Positions 33,161 to 43,815 of a DNA stretch of 64,000 nucleotides are shown piece after piece. The stretch lies in assembly GCA_004298155.1 (NCBI GenBank), contig SCRD01000017.1, positions 248,001 to 312,000 of the forward strand, in the 5' to 3' direction. This DNA is from Acidobacteriota bacterium (GTDB taxonomy: Bacteria; Acidobacteriota; Terriglobia; UBA7540). Position 1 is the first letter of the stretch. The number at the start of each line of letters is the position of its first letter. The notes under the pieces are model-generated. The model was given only the letters and a program-made list of their open reading frames with translations. It was not told the origin of the DNA and ran no database searches. A program made the position numbers and the translations under genes.

Positions 33161-34605
33161 ATAAAGACGTAGGATCATTTCGTCGCGTTGCTATTGTAGG
33201 CGGCGGTATCTCAGGTCTAACGGCCGCCTACACGCTTGCCCAAGCCCGGGTGCGGGGGGTTCCCGTGTCAGAATTTCTGATCGAGGCGGAAAACCGGCTG
33301 GGCGGAGTTGTGCGCACAGACCACCTTGAGGGATTTGTCCTCGAGGGCGGGCCGGACAGTTTTATTTCCGAGAAGCCGGAGGCAGCGGAGCTTTGCCATG
33401 AATTGGGCCTCGGAGATTCACTGATTGGTTCGAACGATGACGAACGGCAAACCTATATTCTGCACAACGGGAGCCTGGTTCCTCTTCCTGAGGGCCTGAT
33501 GCTGCTGGCTCCAACTCAAATCAAGCCGTTCCTGAAATCGCCTTTGCTTCCGCTCTCCAGCAAGGTGATGATTGCCACGGAGTGGTTCGTCACGCCCACG
33601 AAACCGCGGGAATTCGACGAATCGATCGCGACATTCGTCCGCCGTCATTTTGGAAAGGCGATGCTGGAGAATATTGTAGACCCGCTGCTGGCCGGTGTTT
33701 ATGGGGGCGATGCCAGATCGTTGAGCGTGGATTCTGTTATACCCCGGTTTCGGGAGATGGAGAATCAGTACGGAAGTCTCATCCGAGGCGCCATGGCAAC
33801 GACCAAGAGGATGAAGAAGGGTACAAGAATTAACGGGTACGGAGAAAACAGCTCCAACTCACTTTTTGTGACCCTGAAAAACGGGCTGGGAGACCTCACT
33901 AATGCCTTGGAATCCCGCCTGGATGCTTCCCGGATACACCTGGGGCAGCGGGTCGTGTCCGTCGAGAGGATTGACCGCAATTGGAAGAGCCCTTATAGGA
34001 TTCGGTGTGAGGGAAATCAGGATTACGAGGCGGATGCTGTCATTCTCGCCTTGCCTGTTCATGTCTGCGCCACGTTCTTTCCTACTCTCCCGGAGGAAGT
34101 GGCGGAAGCCTTTCGTACTATCCCTTACAGTTCGGCGATGACTGTCAACCTGGGGTTTGATGAACACGTAGCAGCCGTGCTGCCGCCGGGGTTTGGCTTC
34201 CTGGTTCCTGCAAAGGAGAGCAGCCGTCTGCTCGCCTGTACCTTTGTGCACAGGAAATTTCCATACCGAGCGCCGCGAGGCAAAGCGTTGTTGCGTTGTT
34301 TCTTTGGAGGGACTCGCGACCCGGAAGTCATGAATCTTTCCAACAATGAGGTCATTCCTCTGGTCAGGCAGGAGATTCGGAACATCCTGGGGTTGGAAGT
34401 AGCGCCATTATTTTCTTTCATCTCGCGCTGGCCTTCTGCGATGGCGCAATACACCGTAGGGCACGAGGACCACATTAATCGGATCGCAAGCGTGCTCCAG
34501 AAATATCCAAGGCTGTATCTGGCTGGAAATGCTTATTCCGGAATCGGGATTTCGGACTGTATTCGCACCGGAAGAGCAGCGGCGCAGCAGGCCATCGATA
34601 TGTGA
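33157..34605 (+). CDS. hemG: Protoporphyrinogen/coproporphyrinogen oxidase (HemY/CgoX type)
   Basis: This 482-residue FAD-dependent oxidase has the dinucleotide motif VAIVGGGISGLTAAYTL, the substrate loop RLGGVVRTDHLEGFVLEGGPDSF and the C-terminal FAD contact RLYLAGNAYSGIGISDCI. It oxidises protoporphyrinogen IX or coproporphyrinogen III with oxygen. The ATG at 33157 overlaps the hemH stop by four bases, indicating coupled translation. Symbol hemG is used for the HemY-type enzyme, as is common in such operons. It closes the haem cluster before complex I. Confidence 0.92.
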   Translation: MNKDVGSFRRVAIVGGGISGLTAAYTLAQARVRGVPVSEFLIEAENRLGGVVRTDHLEGFVLEGGPDSFISEKPEAAELCHELGLGDSLIGSNDDERQTYILHNGSLVPLPEGLMLLAPTQIKPFLKSPLLPLSSKVMIATEWFVTPTKPREFDESIATFVRRHFGKAMLENIVDPLLAGVYGGDARSLSVDSVIPRFREMENQYGSLIRGAMATTKRMKKGTRINGYGENSSNSLFVTLKNGLGDLTNALESRLDASRIHLGQRVVSVERIDRNWKSPYRIRCEGNQDYEADAVILALPVHVCATFFPTLPEEVAEAFRTIPYSSAMTVNLGFDEHVAAVLPPGFGFLVPAKESSRLLACTFVHRKFPYRAPRGKALLRCFFGGTRDPEVMNLSNNEVIPLVRQEIRNILGLEVAPLFSFISRWPSAMAQYTVGHEDHINRIASVLQKYPRLYLAGNAYSGIGISDCIRTGRAAAQQAIDM

Positions 34606-34684
34606 ACCTATCTCGAATCAACCGTACGTGCAATTGGGGCGGCGCAGCAACTCCGTCTGGTTAAATCAGAGCCCAGGCAAATGT

Positions 34685-34700
34685 GGACCGCGGCCGGTCC
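34685..34700 (+). terminator. Possible terminator of the haem operon
   Basis: GGACCG-CGGC-CGGTCC forms a perfect 6-bp stem 80 bases after the hemG stop. The downstream sequence is T-rich (CTTTCCTTTGGGTTTTAATT) but lacks an immediate T-run, so it is a weak intrinsic terminator. Confidence 0.4.
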
Positions 34701-34753
34701 GGAAGCTTTACACCTTTCCTTTGGGTTTTAATTCCGACAAAAGAAAACGATTG

Positions 34754-34762
34754 TGCTATAAT
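34754..34762 (+). promoter_or_regulatory. Extended -10 promoter upstream of the nuo operon
   Basis: TGCTATAAT is a perfect extended -10 (TGn plus TATAAT, 34757-34762). The -35 region at about 34733-34738 is poor, which extended -10 promoters tolerate. It is the only strong promoter-like element before nuoA, 275 bases away. Confidence 0.62.
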
Positions 34763-35036
34763 CTCCGGTTCAATTATTCCGGTAGTATTGATCAGGGCCA
34801 TCATAGAAGCCCTTTAGGATGCTCGGCGCAGGAACGGGAAGAGCTGTATGCCGCCGGGCGGAAAAATCTGCCGGGTCGGGAAAAGGTTAACGGTTGTCAG
34901 AAGCACGGTTGTGCTGCGAGTTTTGCGGGCGACGATTGCCGCCACGATTTATGAGAGCGGCAGGGCTGGAATTCTGATTTCTGTCCTTCGGGAACCTGTT
35001 TGACGGATCTTAAGGAAGACGGAGATTTGAGTCGGA

Positions 35037-35411
35037 ATGGTGCTTTGGCCTTTTGTTATTTTCTTTATCGTCGTCCTTCTGGTTCCCGCGGGAATGATTG
35101 CTCTCTCCTTTCTTCTGGGCCAGCGTCACAGCGAGCACGCGACCGGCTCCCCCTACGAAGGGGGCATCATCTCTGAAGGTTCTGCAGAAGCCCGTTTTTC
35201 CATAAAGTTTTATCTGATTGCAATGTTTTTTGTGGTGTTTGATCTGGAAGCAGTTTTCATCATTTCCTGGGCAGTCGCGGCACGAGAGGTTGGATGGGCC
35301 GGATACCTGGAAATATTGATCTTCACCGTTATTCTGGTTGCCACCCTTGCCTATCTGTGGCGCCTGGGCGCGCTCGACTGGGGGCCCAGGACGCGGCGCA
35401 AGGGACCTTAG
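35037..35411 (+). CDS. nuoA: NADH-quinone oxidoreductase subunit A
   Basis: This 124-residue membrane protein with three helices is the small complex I subunit A. It shows the conserved Y-E-G-G (SPYEGGIISEGSAEARFSIK-like loop, shorter here) and FDLEAVFI motif in helix 2. It helps couple quinone reduction to proton pumping. It is the first gene of the nuo operon, 22 bases before nuoB. Confidence 0.95.
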   Translation: MVLWPFVIFFIVVLLVPAGMIALSFLLGQRHSEHATGSPYEGGIISEGSAEARFSIKFYLIAMFFVVFDLEAVFIISWAVAAREVGWAGYLEILIFTVILVATLAYLWRLGALDWGPRTRRKGP

Positions 35412-35432
35412 GATCTGTCGGGAATCAGCCTT

Positions 35433-36074
35433 ATGAAATGGTCAATTACAAAGCCGCAACTGGCCATGCCGTTGACGAACACGGCTCCGGAACCCTTTGA
35501 GGAGCATGTCCGCAAGAGCCTGATCATGACCCGCCTTCAAGACCTTGTGGCCTGGGGCCGTAAGAATTCAATCTGGCCTTTTGCGTTCGGCCTTTCGTGC
35601 TGCTTTGTTGAAATGGCTACCAGTATTACCAGTCGCTACGATATCTCCCGCTTCGGAGCTGAAGTCATCCGCGGAACTCCGCGGGAGGCTGATCTGATGG
35701 TGATTGCGGGAACCCCATTCATCAAAATGGCGCCCATTATTCAGCGCTTGTATGAGCAGATGATGGAGCCGCGCTGGGTTATTTCAATGGGCTCCTGCGC
35801 CAACTCGGGAGGCATGTACGACATTTACAGCGTTGTCCAGGGCGTGGACAAGTTTCTTCCCGTGGATGTTTACGTTCCCGGATGTCCTCCTCGTCCTGAC
35901 GCCTTCCTGGAAGGCGTTGTTTTATTGACCAAGCTTGTGGGCACGGAACGGCGCCCGTTGAGCTGGGTGGTGGGGCCGCAGGGCGTTGAACGCGCTCCCA
36001 TGCCGTCCCAGCGTGATTTGAAGCGGAGCGAAAGGCAGAAGGCAACTCTCTTGCGCCCGCCGAGCGAGATCTGA
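35433..36074 (+). CDS. nuoB: NADH-quinone oxidoreductase subunit B
   Basis: This 213-residue subunit carries the N2 iron-sulfur cluster next to the quinone site. The ligands are the tandem Cys in [19 protein letters not shown] and VPGCPPRPD. The N-terminal extension (about 40 residues) and the C-terminal tail after LSWVVGPQG are longer than in E. coli. It is followed after 12 bases by the fused nuoCD. Confidence 0.96.
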   Translation: MKWSITKPQLAMPLTNTAPEPFEEHVRKSLIMTRLQDLVAWGRKNSIWPFAFGLSCCFVEMATSITSRYDISRFGAEVIRGTPREADLMVIAGTPFIKMAPIIQRLYEQMMEPRWVISMGSCANSGGMYDIYSVVQGVDKFLPVDVYVPGCPPRPDAFLEGVVLLTKLVGTERRPLSWVVGPQGVERAPMPSQRDLKRSERQKATLLRPPSEI

Positions 36075-36086
36075 ACTGCGCGCCTT

Positions 36087-37835
36087 ATGATCGCTAACGC
36101 AACTATTTTACAAGACCTGCAGGAGAAGTTTGGCGAAGCGTCGATTGCTCCGCAACAGGTCCGCGACGAGATACCGACCTTTTGGACCTCAAGAGAGAAG
36201 GTTCACGACGTCGTTCGATATCTCAAGGACGAGGTTGCCAGGCCCTACCGGATGCTTTATGACATCACGGCCACCGATGACCGTGTTCGCCAGAATCGCC
36301 AGGGCCTGCCGGCGAGCGATTTTACGGTCATCTACCATCTCCTGTCCTTCGAACGAAACGAATACATCCGCATCAAGGTTCCGCTGAAGGAAGACTCCCT
36401 CAACCTGCCTACCATCACAGACGTATGGCCCGCGGCCAATTGGTACGAGCGGGAAGTCTGGGACATGTTCGGAATCAAGTTTGACGGGCATCCTTTCCTG
36501 GTCCGCATCCTGATGCCGAGAACCTGGGTGGGACATCCGCTACGCAAAGACCATCCTGCGCGCGGAACCGAAATAGGCCCGTTCAGTCAGAATGAGGAAA
36601 AGGTGGATGTTGAGCAGGAAGCCTTGAGGTTCCGGCCGGAAGAATGGGGCATGAAGCGGGGCGAGGACGGGACAGACTTTATTTTCCTGAACGTCGGCCC
36701 GCAACATCCTGGGACCCACGGCGTCATTCGCGTTGCAGTGCAGCTTGACGGAGAAGTCATTGTTGATTGCGTTCCGGAGATCGGGTTCCACCACCGGGGC
36801 GCGGAAAAGATGGGCGAGCGCCAGACGTGGCACAAATTTATTCCTTACACCGACCGCATCGACTATCTGGGCGGTGTCATCAATGAACTGGCCTACCTGG
36901 TGGCGTTTGAAAAACTGGCGGGAATCAAAGTTCCGCCGCGCGGGCAGATGATTCGGGTGATGATGTGTGAGCTGTTCCGGATCATCAGCCACCTCGTGTG
37001 GTACGGAACGTTCGCCCAGGACGTGGGCCAGATGTCGCCCGTGTTTTATTGCTTCAATGACCGTGAACGCGCCTTTGACATCATCGAAGCGGTTTGCGGC
37101 GCGCGGATGCATCCGGTCTGGTTTCGTATTGGTGGCACCGCGCAGGACCTGCCCGATGGCTGGGCAGGCATGTTCCGCGATTTCCTTAAATACATGCCTC
37201 CGCGTCTGGATGAATATGACAGGACGGTGATGAAAAACAGAATCTTCAAGGCGCGGACCCAGGGCGTGGGGGTGATGACCGTGGAGCAGGCCATTGAATG
37301 GGGCGTGACCGGTCCCATGCTCCGGGCCGCCGGCATGGAATGGGACTTCCGTAAGAAGCAGCCCTATTCCGGTTATGAGAATTTCGAGTTTGATATTCCG
37401 ACTGGCACGCACGGCGATTGTTATGACCGTGCCGCGGTCCGCGTCGAGGAAATGCGCCAGAGCCTGCGCATCATCGAACAGTGCGTGAACAACATGCCGG
37501 AAGGACCTTTCGTAGCGGACCACCCGCGGGTGGCTCCACCCAGGAAAGAACGAACGATGCACGACATTGAAACCCTGATTACGCATTTTTTGGGCGTAAG
37601 CTGGGGGCCTGTGGTCCCGCCGGGCGAGGCGCTAGGAGCGATCGAGGCCGCCAAAGGGAACAACGGCTATTATCTGACCAGCGATGGCAGCACATATTCT
37701 TACCGGACTCGAATTCGTGCTCCTTCTTTTGCCCACATCCAGACGCTTCCTTTACAGTGCCGGGGATTGCTGGTTCCGGACCTGCTCGCCATTCTGGGGA
37801 GCATTGACTTTGTGCTGGCGGACATCGACCGATAA
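36087..37835 (+). CDS. nuoCD: NADH-quinone oxidoreductase subunits C and D, fused
   Basis: This 582-residue protein joins NuoC (residues 1-170: [56 protein letters not shown]) and NuoD (about 190-582: [40 protein letters not shown] and the C-terminal [12 protein letters not shown]). The NuoD quinone-site His (QHPGTH) is present. NuoCD fusion is known from E. coli and several other phyla, so it is not in itself unusual. Confidence 0.96.
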   Translation: MIANATILQDLQEKFGEASIAPQQVRDEIPTFWTSREKVHDVVRYLKDEVARPYRMLYDITATDDRVRQNRQGLPASDFTVIYHLLSFERNEYIRIKVPLKEDSLNLPTITDVWPAANWYEREVWDMFGIKFDGHPFLVRILMPRTWVGHPLRKDHPARGTEIGPFSQNEEKVDVEQEALRFRPEEWGMKRGEDGTDFIFLNVGPQHPGTHGVIRVAVQLDGEVIVDCVPEIGFHHRGAEKMGERQTWHKFIPYTDRIDYLGGVINELAYLVAFEKLAGIKVPPRGQMIRVMMCELFRIISHLVWYGTFAQDVGQMSPVFYCFNDRERAFDIIEAVCGARMHPVWFRIGGTAQDLPDGWAGMFRDFLKYMPPRLDEYDRTVMKNRIFKARTQGVGVMTVEQAIEWGVTGPMLRAAGMEWDFRKKQPYSGYENFEFDIPTGTHGDCYDRAAVRVEEMRQSLRIIEQCVNNMPEGPFVADHPRVAPPRKERTMHDIETLITHFLGVSWGPVVPPGEALGAIEAAKGNNGYYLTSDGSTYSYRTRIRAPSFAHIQTLPLQCRGLLVPDLLAILGSIDFVLADIDR

Positions 37836-37849
37836 GGAGCTTGAAAAGC

Positions 37850-38314
37850 GTGTTAAGTCCTGAGGAGCGACGGGAGATCGAAGCCGAGTTCGAACACTAT
37901 CCCCACAAGCACGCCCTTACCATTGACGCCATGAAGGTCGTCCAGAAACACCGGGGATGGGTTTCCGACGAGGCGCTCAAGGACATTTCGGAGCTTCTGG
38001 GCGTTTCGGTGGACGAACTGGACAGCGTGGCCACGTTCTATAACCTGATCTTCCGCAAGCCGGTGGGCCGCCATGTGATCATGGTTTGCGACAGCATCAG
38101 TTGCTGGATGATGGGTTATGACCGGCTGCGCGATCACCTGGTGAAGCGCCTGGGCGTCAAGATGGGTGAGACCACGCCGGACGGCCGGTTTACGTTGTTG
38201 CCCATCGTGTGCCTCGGCACCTGTGACCACGCTCCGGCCATGATGGTGGACGAGGACTTGCACCGGGACCTTGATACGGAAAAGATCGACAGCATACTCG
38301 AACAGTACACGTAG
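37850..38314 (+). CDS. nuoE: NADH-quinone oxidoreductase subunit E
   Basis: This thioredoxin-fold subunit carries the 2Fe-2S cluster N1a, ligated by Cys in VCDSISCWMMG and CLGTCDHAP. It works with NuoF in NADH oxidation. The start at GTG 37850 (AAGGAG ten bases upstream) is preferred to the TTG 37841, which lies only one base from that site. The length is then 154 residues. Confidence 0.95.
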   Translation: MLSPEERREIEAEFEHYPHKHALTIDAMKVVQKHRGWVSDEALKDISELLGVSVDELDSVATFYNLIFRKPVGRHVIMVCDSISCWMMGYDRLRDHLVKRLGVKMGETTPDGRFTLLPIVCLGTCDHAPAMMVDEDLHRDLDTEKIDSILEQYT

Positions 38315-38321
38315 AACCAAA

Positions 38322-39593
38322 ATGGAGAAAGTTCTCACAAGAGATGTTCCGGCTGACGGCTCGGCTTTTGATATCAAGAGGTACGAGCTGGCAGGCGGAT
38401 ATCAGGGCGCGCGCAAGGCGTTGAAGATGACGCCCAAAGAAGTCACCGAGATCATCAAGCAGTCGGGTTTGCGCGGCCGCGGAGGCGCAGGCTTTCCGAC
38501 TGGGCTGAAGTGGAGCTTTGTGCCCGGCGGGCCGCATGCTCCTCATCCCAAGTATCTGTGCTGCAATGCCGATGAAATGGAGCCGGGCACCTTTAAAGAC
38601 CGCCTGCTCATGGAATCGACCCCGCACCAGTTGATTGAAGGAATGGTATGTGCTGCGTATGCGATTGAGGCGGACGTTGCCTATATTTTCCTTCGCGGCG
38701 AGTATTTCCTGTCGGCAGAGCGCCTGAGGATAGCGCTGGCCGAAGCCTACGAGCACGGATATCTGGGCAAAAACATTCTGGGCTCAGGCTACAACCTGGA
38801 AATGCACCTGCACCTGAGCGGCGGGCGTTACATGTGCGGCGAGGAAACAGGGTTGCTGAATGCGCTCGAAGGCAAACGCGCCAACCCGCGCACCAAACCT
38901 CCATTTCCTCAGATTTCAGGACTCTTCGGCAAGCCCACCATCGTGCAAAACGTCGAAACGCTTTGCAACGTACACCACATCATCAACAAGGGGCCCGAAT
39001 GGTTCAAGGGTCTGAGCAGGTCTGAAGATGGCGGCACGAAACTTTACGGAGCGAGCGGCAAGGTGAAGCGCCCGGGGCTTTGGGAACTGCCGATGGGAAC
39101 AACCATCCGCGAAATTCTGGAGGAGCACGCCGGCGGGATGAAAGAAGGTTTGAAATTCCGCGGGTTGCTTCCCGGCGGCGCCTCCACGGATTTTTTGGTT
39201 GAAGAGCACCTGGACGTAAAGATGGACTTCACTGAAGTTCAGAAGGCCGGCAGCCGCATGGGCACAGGGACCATGATCGTTATGGATGACCGTACGTGCC
39301 CAGTCGGATTTGTGAAGAACCTCGAGCATTTTTTTGCGCAGGAATCCTGCGGTTGGTGCACGCCATGTTGGAGCGGACTTTCGTGGGCGGAGAAAATGCT
39401 GGCCAGCATCGAGTGTGGCGAGGCGCAGGAAGCGGACCTCGAGAGGCTGGCATATATTTGCAGGTTTTGCGCGCCCGGCAATACCTTCTGCGCCCTGGCT
39501 CCCGGGGCCGTCGAGCCTTTGCAGAGCGCCTTGAAATACTTCCGTGAGGACTTTGAGCGGCACATCCGTGAGAAGCGGTGTCCTTGGAGATAG
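38322..39593 (+). CDS. nuoF: NADH-quinone oxidoreductase subunit F
   Basis: This 423-residue flavoprotein binds NADH and FMN (GLRGRGGAGFPTGLKWSF, and GRYMCGEETGLLNALEG). It carries the 4Fe-4S cluster N3 with ligands in ESCGWCTPC plus a downstream Cys (CRFCAPGNTFC). The ATG at 38322 begins the conventional N-terminus. NuoG follows, with two bases between. Confidence 0.96.
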   Translation: MEKVLTRDVPADGSAFDIKRYELAGGYQGARKALKMTPKEVTEIIKQSGLRGRGGAGFPTGLKWSFVPGGPHAPHPKYLCCNADEMEPGTFKDRLLMESTPHQLIEGMVCAAYAIEADVAYIFLRGEYFLSAERLRIALAEAYEHGYLGKNILGSGYNLEMHLHLSGGRYMCGEETGLLNALEGKRANPRTKPPFPQISGLFGKPTIVQNVETLCNVHHIINKGPEWFKGLSRSEDGGTKLYGASGKVKRPGLWELPMGTTIREILEEHAGGMKEGLKFRGLLPGGASTDFLVEEHLDVKMDFTEVQKAGSRMGTGTMIVMDDRTCPVGFVKNLEHFFAQESCGWCTPCWSGLSWAEKMLASIECGEAQEADLERLAYICRFCAPGNTFCALAPGAVEPLQSALKYFREDFERHIREKRCPWR

Positions 39594-39595
39594 CG

Positions 39596-42301
39596 GTGGC
39601 GAAGATCTGGGTCGATGACAATTGGTACGAGGTAAGGCCGGACCAGAGCCTTCTTCAGGTGTGCCTGGAGCTTGGGTTTGATCTGCCGTACTTCTGCTGG
39701 CACCCTGCGCTCGGCTCGGTCGGGGCCTGCCGTCAGTGTGCCGTCAAACAATTCAAGGATGAGAATGATACCCAGGGGCGGCTGGTGATGTCCTGCATGA
39801 CGCCGGCCACCGAAGGCACCAGGATCTCGATCAAGAACCCTGACGCTGTGGCTTTCCGCGCGGGCGTGATTGAAGGCCTGATGATGAACCACCCGCACGA
39901 CTGTCCAGTGTGTGATGAAGGGGGCCATTGCCATCTGCAGGACATGACGGTAATGACGGGCCATAATTACCGCCGCTACCGTTACAACAAGCGCACTTTT
40001 CGCAACCAATACCTTGGTCCTCTGCTCAATCACGAAATGAACCGTTGTATCCAGTGTTATCGCTGCGTGCGATATTACCAGGATTATGCCGGCGGAAATG
40101 ACTTACAGGCTTTCGTCCTGAGGGACATCGTGTTCTTCGGCAGGCATGAAGACGGCGTATTGCAAAATGAGTTTGCTGGCAACCTCGACGAAGTCTGCCC
40201 GACGGGAGTATTCACCGACAAGACGGTTAAGGGACACTACACACGCAAGTGGGATTTGCAGATGTCTCCCTCTGTATGTGTCCATTGCGGCGTCGGATGC
40301 AGCACATCGGCGGGCGAGCGTTATGGGATGCTCCGGCGTATCGTGAACCGCTACAACGGCGAAGTAAACGGTTATTTCCTATGCGACCGTGGCCGCTTCG
40401 GATACGAATTTGTCAACAGCGGACAAAGGGTGCGGCAGACGCTCTCCCGCCAGGATGGCAAGCTGAAGGCGGTGCCGAAAGCCCGGGCGATTGAACAGCT
40501 GGGCGACATTCTGAAAGGCAACAGCAAAGCAATAGGGATTGGCTCGTCGAGGGCGTCGCTTGAATCCAATTTCGCCTTGCGCACTCTGGTTGGGCCTGGC
40601 CGCTTTTTCAACGGAATGTCCGATGAATCTTCCTGTCTGGTTTCCCTGATGGCGGAGATCATGTTGCAGGGGCCGGCGCGTTCACCGTCGCTTCGCGAAA
40701 TCGAGCAGTCCGACGCAATTTTCGTCATCGGCGAAGATGTCAACAATACGGCTCCCAGAGTGGCTTTGGCGCTCAGGCAGGCGGTCCGGCAGCAGCCAAT
40801 GGAAACGACCGACAAGATTAAAATCCCCCGCTGGCTTGACCACGCGGTCCGCGAGGCGGCCCAGCACGACACCGGCCCGTTGTTCATTGCTACTCCCAAT
40901 GCGACGCGGCTGGATGACGTGGCCGCCGATACTTATCGCGCCGCTCCGGTTGATATTGCGCGCCTCGGCTTTGCCGTGGCCCATGCGCTTGATTTTGAAG
41001 CTCCCTCGACGCCCGAACTCCCTGAAGACGCTCAAAGGTTGGCGGAGCGGATCGCTCAGGCCCTCAAGGCTGCAAAGCGGCCGCTGATTATTGCCGGATC
41101 CAGCCTGAACAGCGAGGCGGTGATCCAGGCCGCAGCGAACGTGGCAAGGGCGCTCGCGAAGGGTGGCAAGGCAGCCGCGCTGAGCTTTACTATGCCGGAG
41201 GCGAACAGCCTTGGTGTTGCCCTGTTGGGCGGTGAAAATTTGAGCGCGGCCTTCAAAGCGGTCGAGGAAGGGAAAGCGGACACCGTCATTATCCTCGAGA
41301 ACGATCTCTACCGTCGCGCTCCGGCCAGGTTGGTGGACAACCTGATGCAGGCGGTCCGGCACATGATTGTTCTCGACCATCTTGTAACGCCGACCTCTTC
41401 CAAGGCAGAGTTTGTGCTGCCTGCGGGCGCTTTTGCTGAATCCGACGGGACCTTCGTGAACAACGAGGGGCGCGCTCAGCGGTTTTTTCAGGCGTACCTT
41501 CCGAAGGACGATATTCAGGAGAGCTGGCGCTGGCTGATCGATTTGATGAAGGCGGCCGGGAGTGCTGCGGCAAGCTCCTGGAACTTGCTGGACGATCTGG
41601 TTTCCGCCACGGCAGGCGCTGTACCCGCGCTCGCAAAGATTACCGAAGCAGCTCCGTCTTCGAAATTCCGCATCGTGAATGAAAAGGTCCCGCGTTCTCC
41701 GCTCCGTTACAGCGGCCGTACGGCGATGGTGGCCAATATCAGTGTCAGCGAGCCGAAACCACCGCAAGACCCGGATTCCGCCCTGGCCTTTTCTATGGAA
41801 GGCACACCGACCCAGCCCCCTGGCTCTCTGACTCCTTTCTTCTGGTCGCCTGGCTGGAATTCCATTCAATCAGTGAACAAGTTTCAGAGCGAGATCAACG
41901 GCGCGCTTCGCGGAGGCGACCCGGGAGTGCGGTTGATTGAACCGCCCCAGGGCGGCAGCGCGTTGTATTTTTCGGGACCACAAAAGGCTTACCAGGCTCG
42001 GGCTGAAGAATGGCTGCTGGTGCCGCTCTATCACGTATTCGGCTCGGAAGAATTGAGCGCGCAGGCGCCTTCAATCACCCAGCTTGCGCCGAAACCCTAT
42101 GTCGCGCTGAACCCCACCGACGCCGAGCGCTTGCAGGTGGGGGAAGGTGTGCAGGTTGAATTGAGTCTGGCCGGGACCGTACAGAAGCTTCCGGTTGTCG
42201 TTCAGGCTGATCTGCCGAATGGGATCGCCGGGCTTCCGGCAGGGCTGGTTCTGACGGAAGGGGCCGGTCTGCCGGCCTGGAGCAGGATTTCGCGTTCATG
42301 A
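39596..42301 (+). CDS. nuoG: NADH-quinone oxidoreductase subunit G
   Basis: This 901-residue subunit is the iron-sulfur wire. The N-terminus has the 2Fe-2S ligands ([15 protein letters not shown]), the His-Cys3 4Fe-4S site ([12 protein letters not shown]), the 4Fe-4S site CIQCYRC, and the extra N7-type motif CVHCGVGC plus a downstream Cys, which is present in E. coli and some other bacteria. A molybdopterin-oxidoreductase-like domain without catalytic role fills the rest. GTG 39596 (GGAG seven bases upstream; MAKIWVDD) is preferred to GTG 39578, which would overlap nuoF. Confidence 0.95.
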   Translation: MAKIWVDDNWYEVRPDQSLLQVCLELGFDLPYFCWHPALGSVGACRQCAVKQFKDENDTQGRLVMSCMTPATEGTRISIKNPDAVAFRAGVIEGLMMNHPHDCPVCDEGGHCHLQDMTVMTGHNYRRYRYNKRTFRNQYLGPLLNHEMNRCIQCYRCVRYYQDYAGGNDLQAFVLRDIVFFGRHEDGVLQNEFAGNLDEVCPTGVFTDKTVKGHYTRKWDLQMSPSVCVHCGVGCSTSAGERYGMLRRIVNRYNGEVNGYFLCDRGRFGYEFVNSGQRVRQTLSRQDGKLKAVPKARAIEQLGDILKGNSKAIGIGSSRASLESNFALRTLVGPGRFFNGMSDESSCLVSLMAEIMLQGPARSPSLREIEQSDAIFVIGEDVNNTAPRVALALRQAVRQQPMETTDKIKIPRWLDHAVREAAQHDTGPLFIATPNATRLDDVAADTYRAAPVDIARLGFAVAHALDFEAPSTPELPEDAQRLAERIAQALKAAKRPLIIAGSSLNSEAVIQAAANVARALAKGGKAAALSFTMPEANSLGVALLGGENLSAAFKAVEEGKADTVIILENDLYRRAPARLVDNLMQAVRHMIVLDHLVTPTSSKAEFVLPAGAFAESDGTFVNNEGRAQRFFQAYLPKDDIQESWRWLIDLMKAAGSAAASSWNLLDDLVSATAGAVPALAKITEAAPSSKFRIVNEKVPRSPLRYSGRTAMVANISVSEPKPPQDPDSALAFSMEGTPTQPPGSLTPFFWSPGWNSIQSVNKFQSEINGALRGGDPGVRLIEPPQGGSALYFSGPQKAYQARAEEWLLVPLYHVFGSEELSAQAPSITQLAPKPYVALNPTDAERLQVGEGVQVELSLAGTVQKLPVVVQADLPNGIAGLPAGLVLTEGAGLPAWSRISRS

Positions 42302-43251
42302 ACGAGACGCTCTACTACATCATCGTTATTTTCGTTGTCCTGATGGTCCCACTGAATCTGGCGGCGCTCCTGATCTGGCTGGAGCGGCGGCTGCTGGCCC
42401 TTTGGCAGGACCGCTACGGCCCGAACCGCGTGGGGCCGTTCGGACTGCTGCAATCTGTGGCAGACATGGTCAAGATCTTTTTCAAGGAAGACTGGGTCCC
42501 TCCTTTTGCGGACAAGGCCGTTTTTGTAACCGCGCCCGCAATCATCGTGGTGACTGTTCTGCTGACGTTTGCAGTAGTCCCGTTTGCGCCGTCGTTTGTG
42601 GTGGCCAATCTGAACATCGGCGTCCTGTTCTTCCTGGGACTTTCGTCGCTGGGAGTCTACAGCGTGGTGCTCGCGGGCTGGTCTTCCGACAATAAGTATT
42701 CCCTGCTGGGGGGGTTGCGGGCTTCGGCCCAGATGCTGAGCTACGAGGTTTTCATGGGACTGGCGATGATGGGAACAGTGCTTATGGCCGGTTCATTCAA
42801 CCTCCAGGACATTGTTGAAGCCCAGCGGCACGTCTGGTTTGTCATTCCGCAGTTTCTGGGTTTTGTTCTTTTCTTCATCGCGGGCGTCGCTGAGACCCGC
42901 CGCCTGCCATTCGATCTGCCGGAAGCGGAAAGCGAGCTGGTGGCCGGGTTCCACTCGGAATATTCCGGCATGAAGTTTGGCATGTTTTTTGTCGGCGAGT
43001 ATATGGGGATCATTCTGATCTCCTGCATGATCACGCTGCTGTACCTGGGCGGCTGGCTGGGTCCCTGGCTCCCGGCCGGGGTCTGGTTCTCCATCAAGGT
43101 TTTCCTGTTGATCTGTTTCTTTATCCTGCTTCGGGCGGCGCTGCCTAGGCCGCGGTTTGACCAGTTAATGGCCTGGGGATGGAAAATCATGTTTCCGCTC
43201 GCGCTCGTGAATCTGCTGGTGACGGGGGCCATTGTGCTTGCCTTCAAATAA
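42298..43251 (+). CDS. nuoH: NADH-quinone oxidoreductase subunit H
   Basis: This 317-residue protein with eight helices forms part of the quinone chamber. Motifs are [66 protein letters not shown] and [13 protein letters not shown]. The ATG overlaps the nuoG stop by four bases. Confidence 0.96.
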   Translation: MNETLYYIIVIFVVLMVPLNLAALLIWLERRLLALWQDRYGPNRVGPFGLLQSVADMVKIFFKEDWVPPFADKAVFVTAPAIIVVTVLLTFAVVPFAPSFVVANLNIGVLFFLGLSSLGVYSVVLAGWSSDNKYSLLGGLRASAQMLSYEVFMGLAMMGTVLMAGSFNLQDIVEAQRHVWFVIPQFLGFVLFFIAGVAETRRLPFDLPEAESELVAGFHSEYSGMKFGMFFVGEYMGIILISCMITLLYLGGWLGPWLPAGVWFSIKVFLLICFFILLRAALPRPRFDQLMAWGWKIMFPLALVNLLVTGAIVLAFK

Positions 43252-43289
43252 GGCGGCAGGCTGTGGTTGGTGTGGTTGGGAGTTATTGA

Positions 43290-43805
43290 ATGCTGAGCGT
43301 AATAAGATCGCTTTGGAATGTTCTTCTGCATATGTTCCAACCGCGGGTCACGGTGCAGTACCCCGAGGAGAAGCCGTATCTCCCTCCCCGCCATAAAGCG
43401 CGCATTATTCTCAGCCGCGACCCTGACGGCGGAGAGCGCTGTGTGGCATGCTATCTCTGCGCCGTGGCCTGTCCAGTGGATTGCATCTCCTTGCAGGCGA
43501 CTGAGGACGAAACCGGACGCCGGTATCCGGAATTTTTCCGGATCAACTTTTCACGCTGCATCTTCTGCGGCTACTGTGAGGAGGCCTGCCCGACTTACGC
43601 CATCCAGCTGACGCCGGATTTCGAGTTGGGCGAGTACAACCGGCAGAATCTGGTTTATGAAAAGGAACATCTGCTGATCAGCGGGGAAGGCAAGTATCAC
43701 GGCTATAATTTCTGGCGGGTTGCGGGCGTCAAGATCGGCGGGAAAGACAAGGGAGAGGCCGAAAATGAAGCTCCACCCGCGGACCTCCACAGCCTGATGC
43801 CCTGA
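43290..43805 (+). CDS. nuoI: NADH-quinone oxidoreductase subunit I
   Basis: This 171-residue ferredoxin-type subunit has two 4Fe-4S motifs, [15 protein letters not shown] and [15 protein letters not shown], which carry clusters N6a and N6b between NuoG and NuoB. The C-terminal tail (after [11 protein letters not shown]) is charged. It lies 38 bases after nuoH and ten before nuoJ. Confidence 0.96.
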   Translation: MLSVIRSLWNVLLHMFQPRVTVQYPEEKPYLPPRHKARIILSRDPDGGERCVACYLCAVACPVDCISLQATEDETGRRYPEFFRINFSRCIFCGYCEEACPTYAIQLTPDFELGEYNRQNLVYEKEHLLISGEGKYHGYNFWRVAGVKIGGKDKGEAENEAPPADLHSLMP

Positions 43806-43815
43806 GACCAGGATT

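Larger units (their letters stand above)
34606..35036. other. Intergenic region between hemG and nuoA: promoter and long leader
   Basis: No gene is supported in these 431 bases. The left part holds a weak terminator hairpin. The extended -10 at 34754-34762 implies a transcript with a leader of about 270 bases before nuoA. The leader has small hairpins (for example AGCAC-GGTT-GTGCT near 34900) but no riboswitch class was recognised. Confidence 0.5.

Noticed and set aside
34529-34954. A 141-codon frame starting inside hemG and running through the nuo leader
   Set aside because: Starts in the wrong frame within a coding gene and has no recognisable domain; the promoter at 34754 lies inside it.
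34763-35036. The nuo leader considered as a riboswitch
   Set aside because: No known aptamer core was recognised; only small hairpins are visible.
36540-37586. A 348-codon antisense frame within nuoCD
   Set aside because: Mirror of the conserved NuoD sequence; no independent signature.
39578-39595. Upstream GTG as the nuoG start
   Set aside because: It would overlap nuoF and lacks a ribosome site at proper spacing; GTG 39596 has GGAG seven bases before it and gives the family-typical N-terminus.
40682-41869. A 395-codon antisense frame within nuoG
   Set aside because: It mirrors the nuoG molybdopterin-like domain; no domain recognised and no ribosome site.
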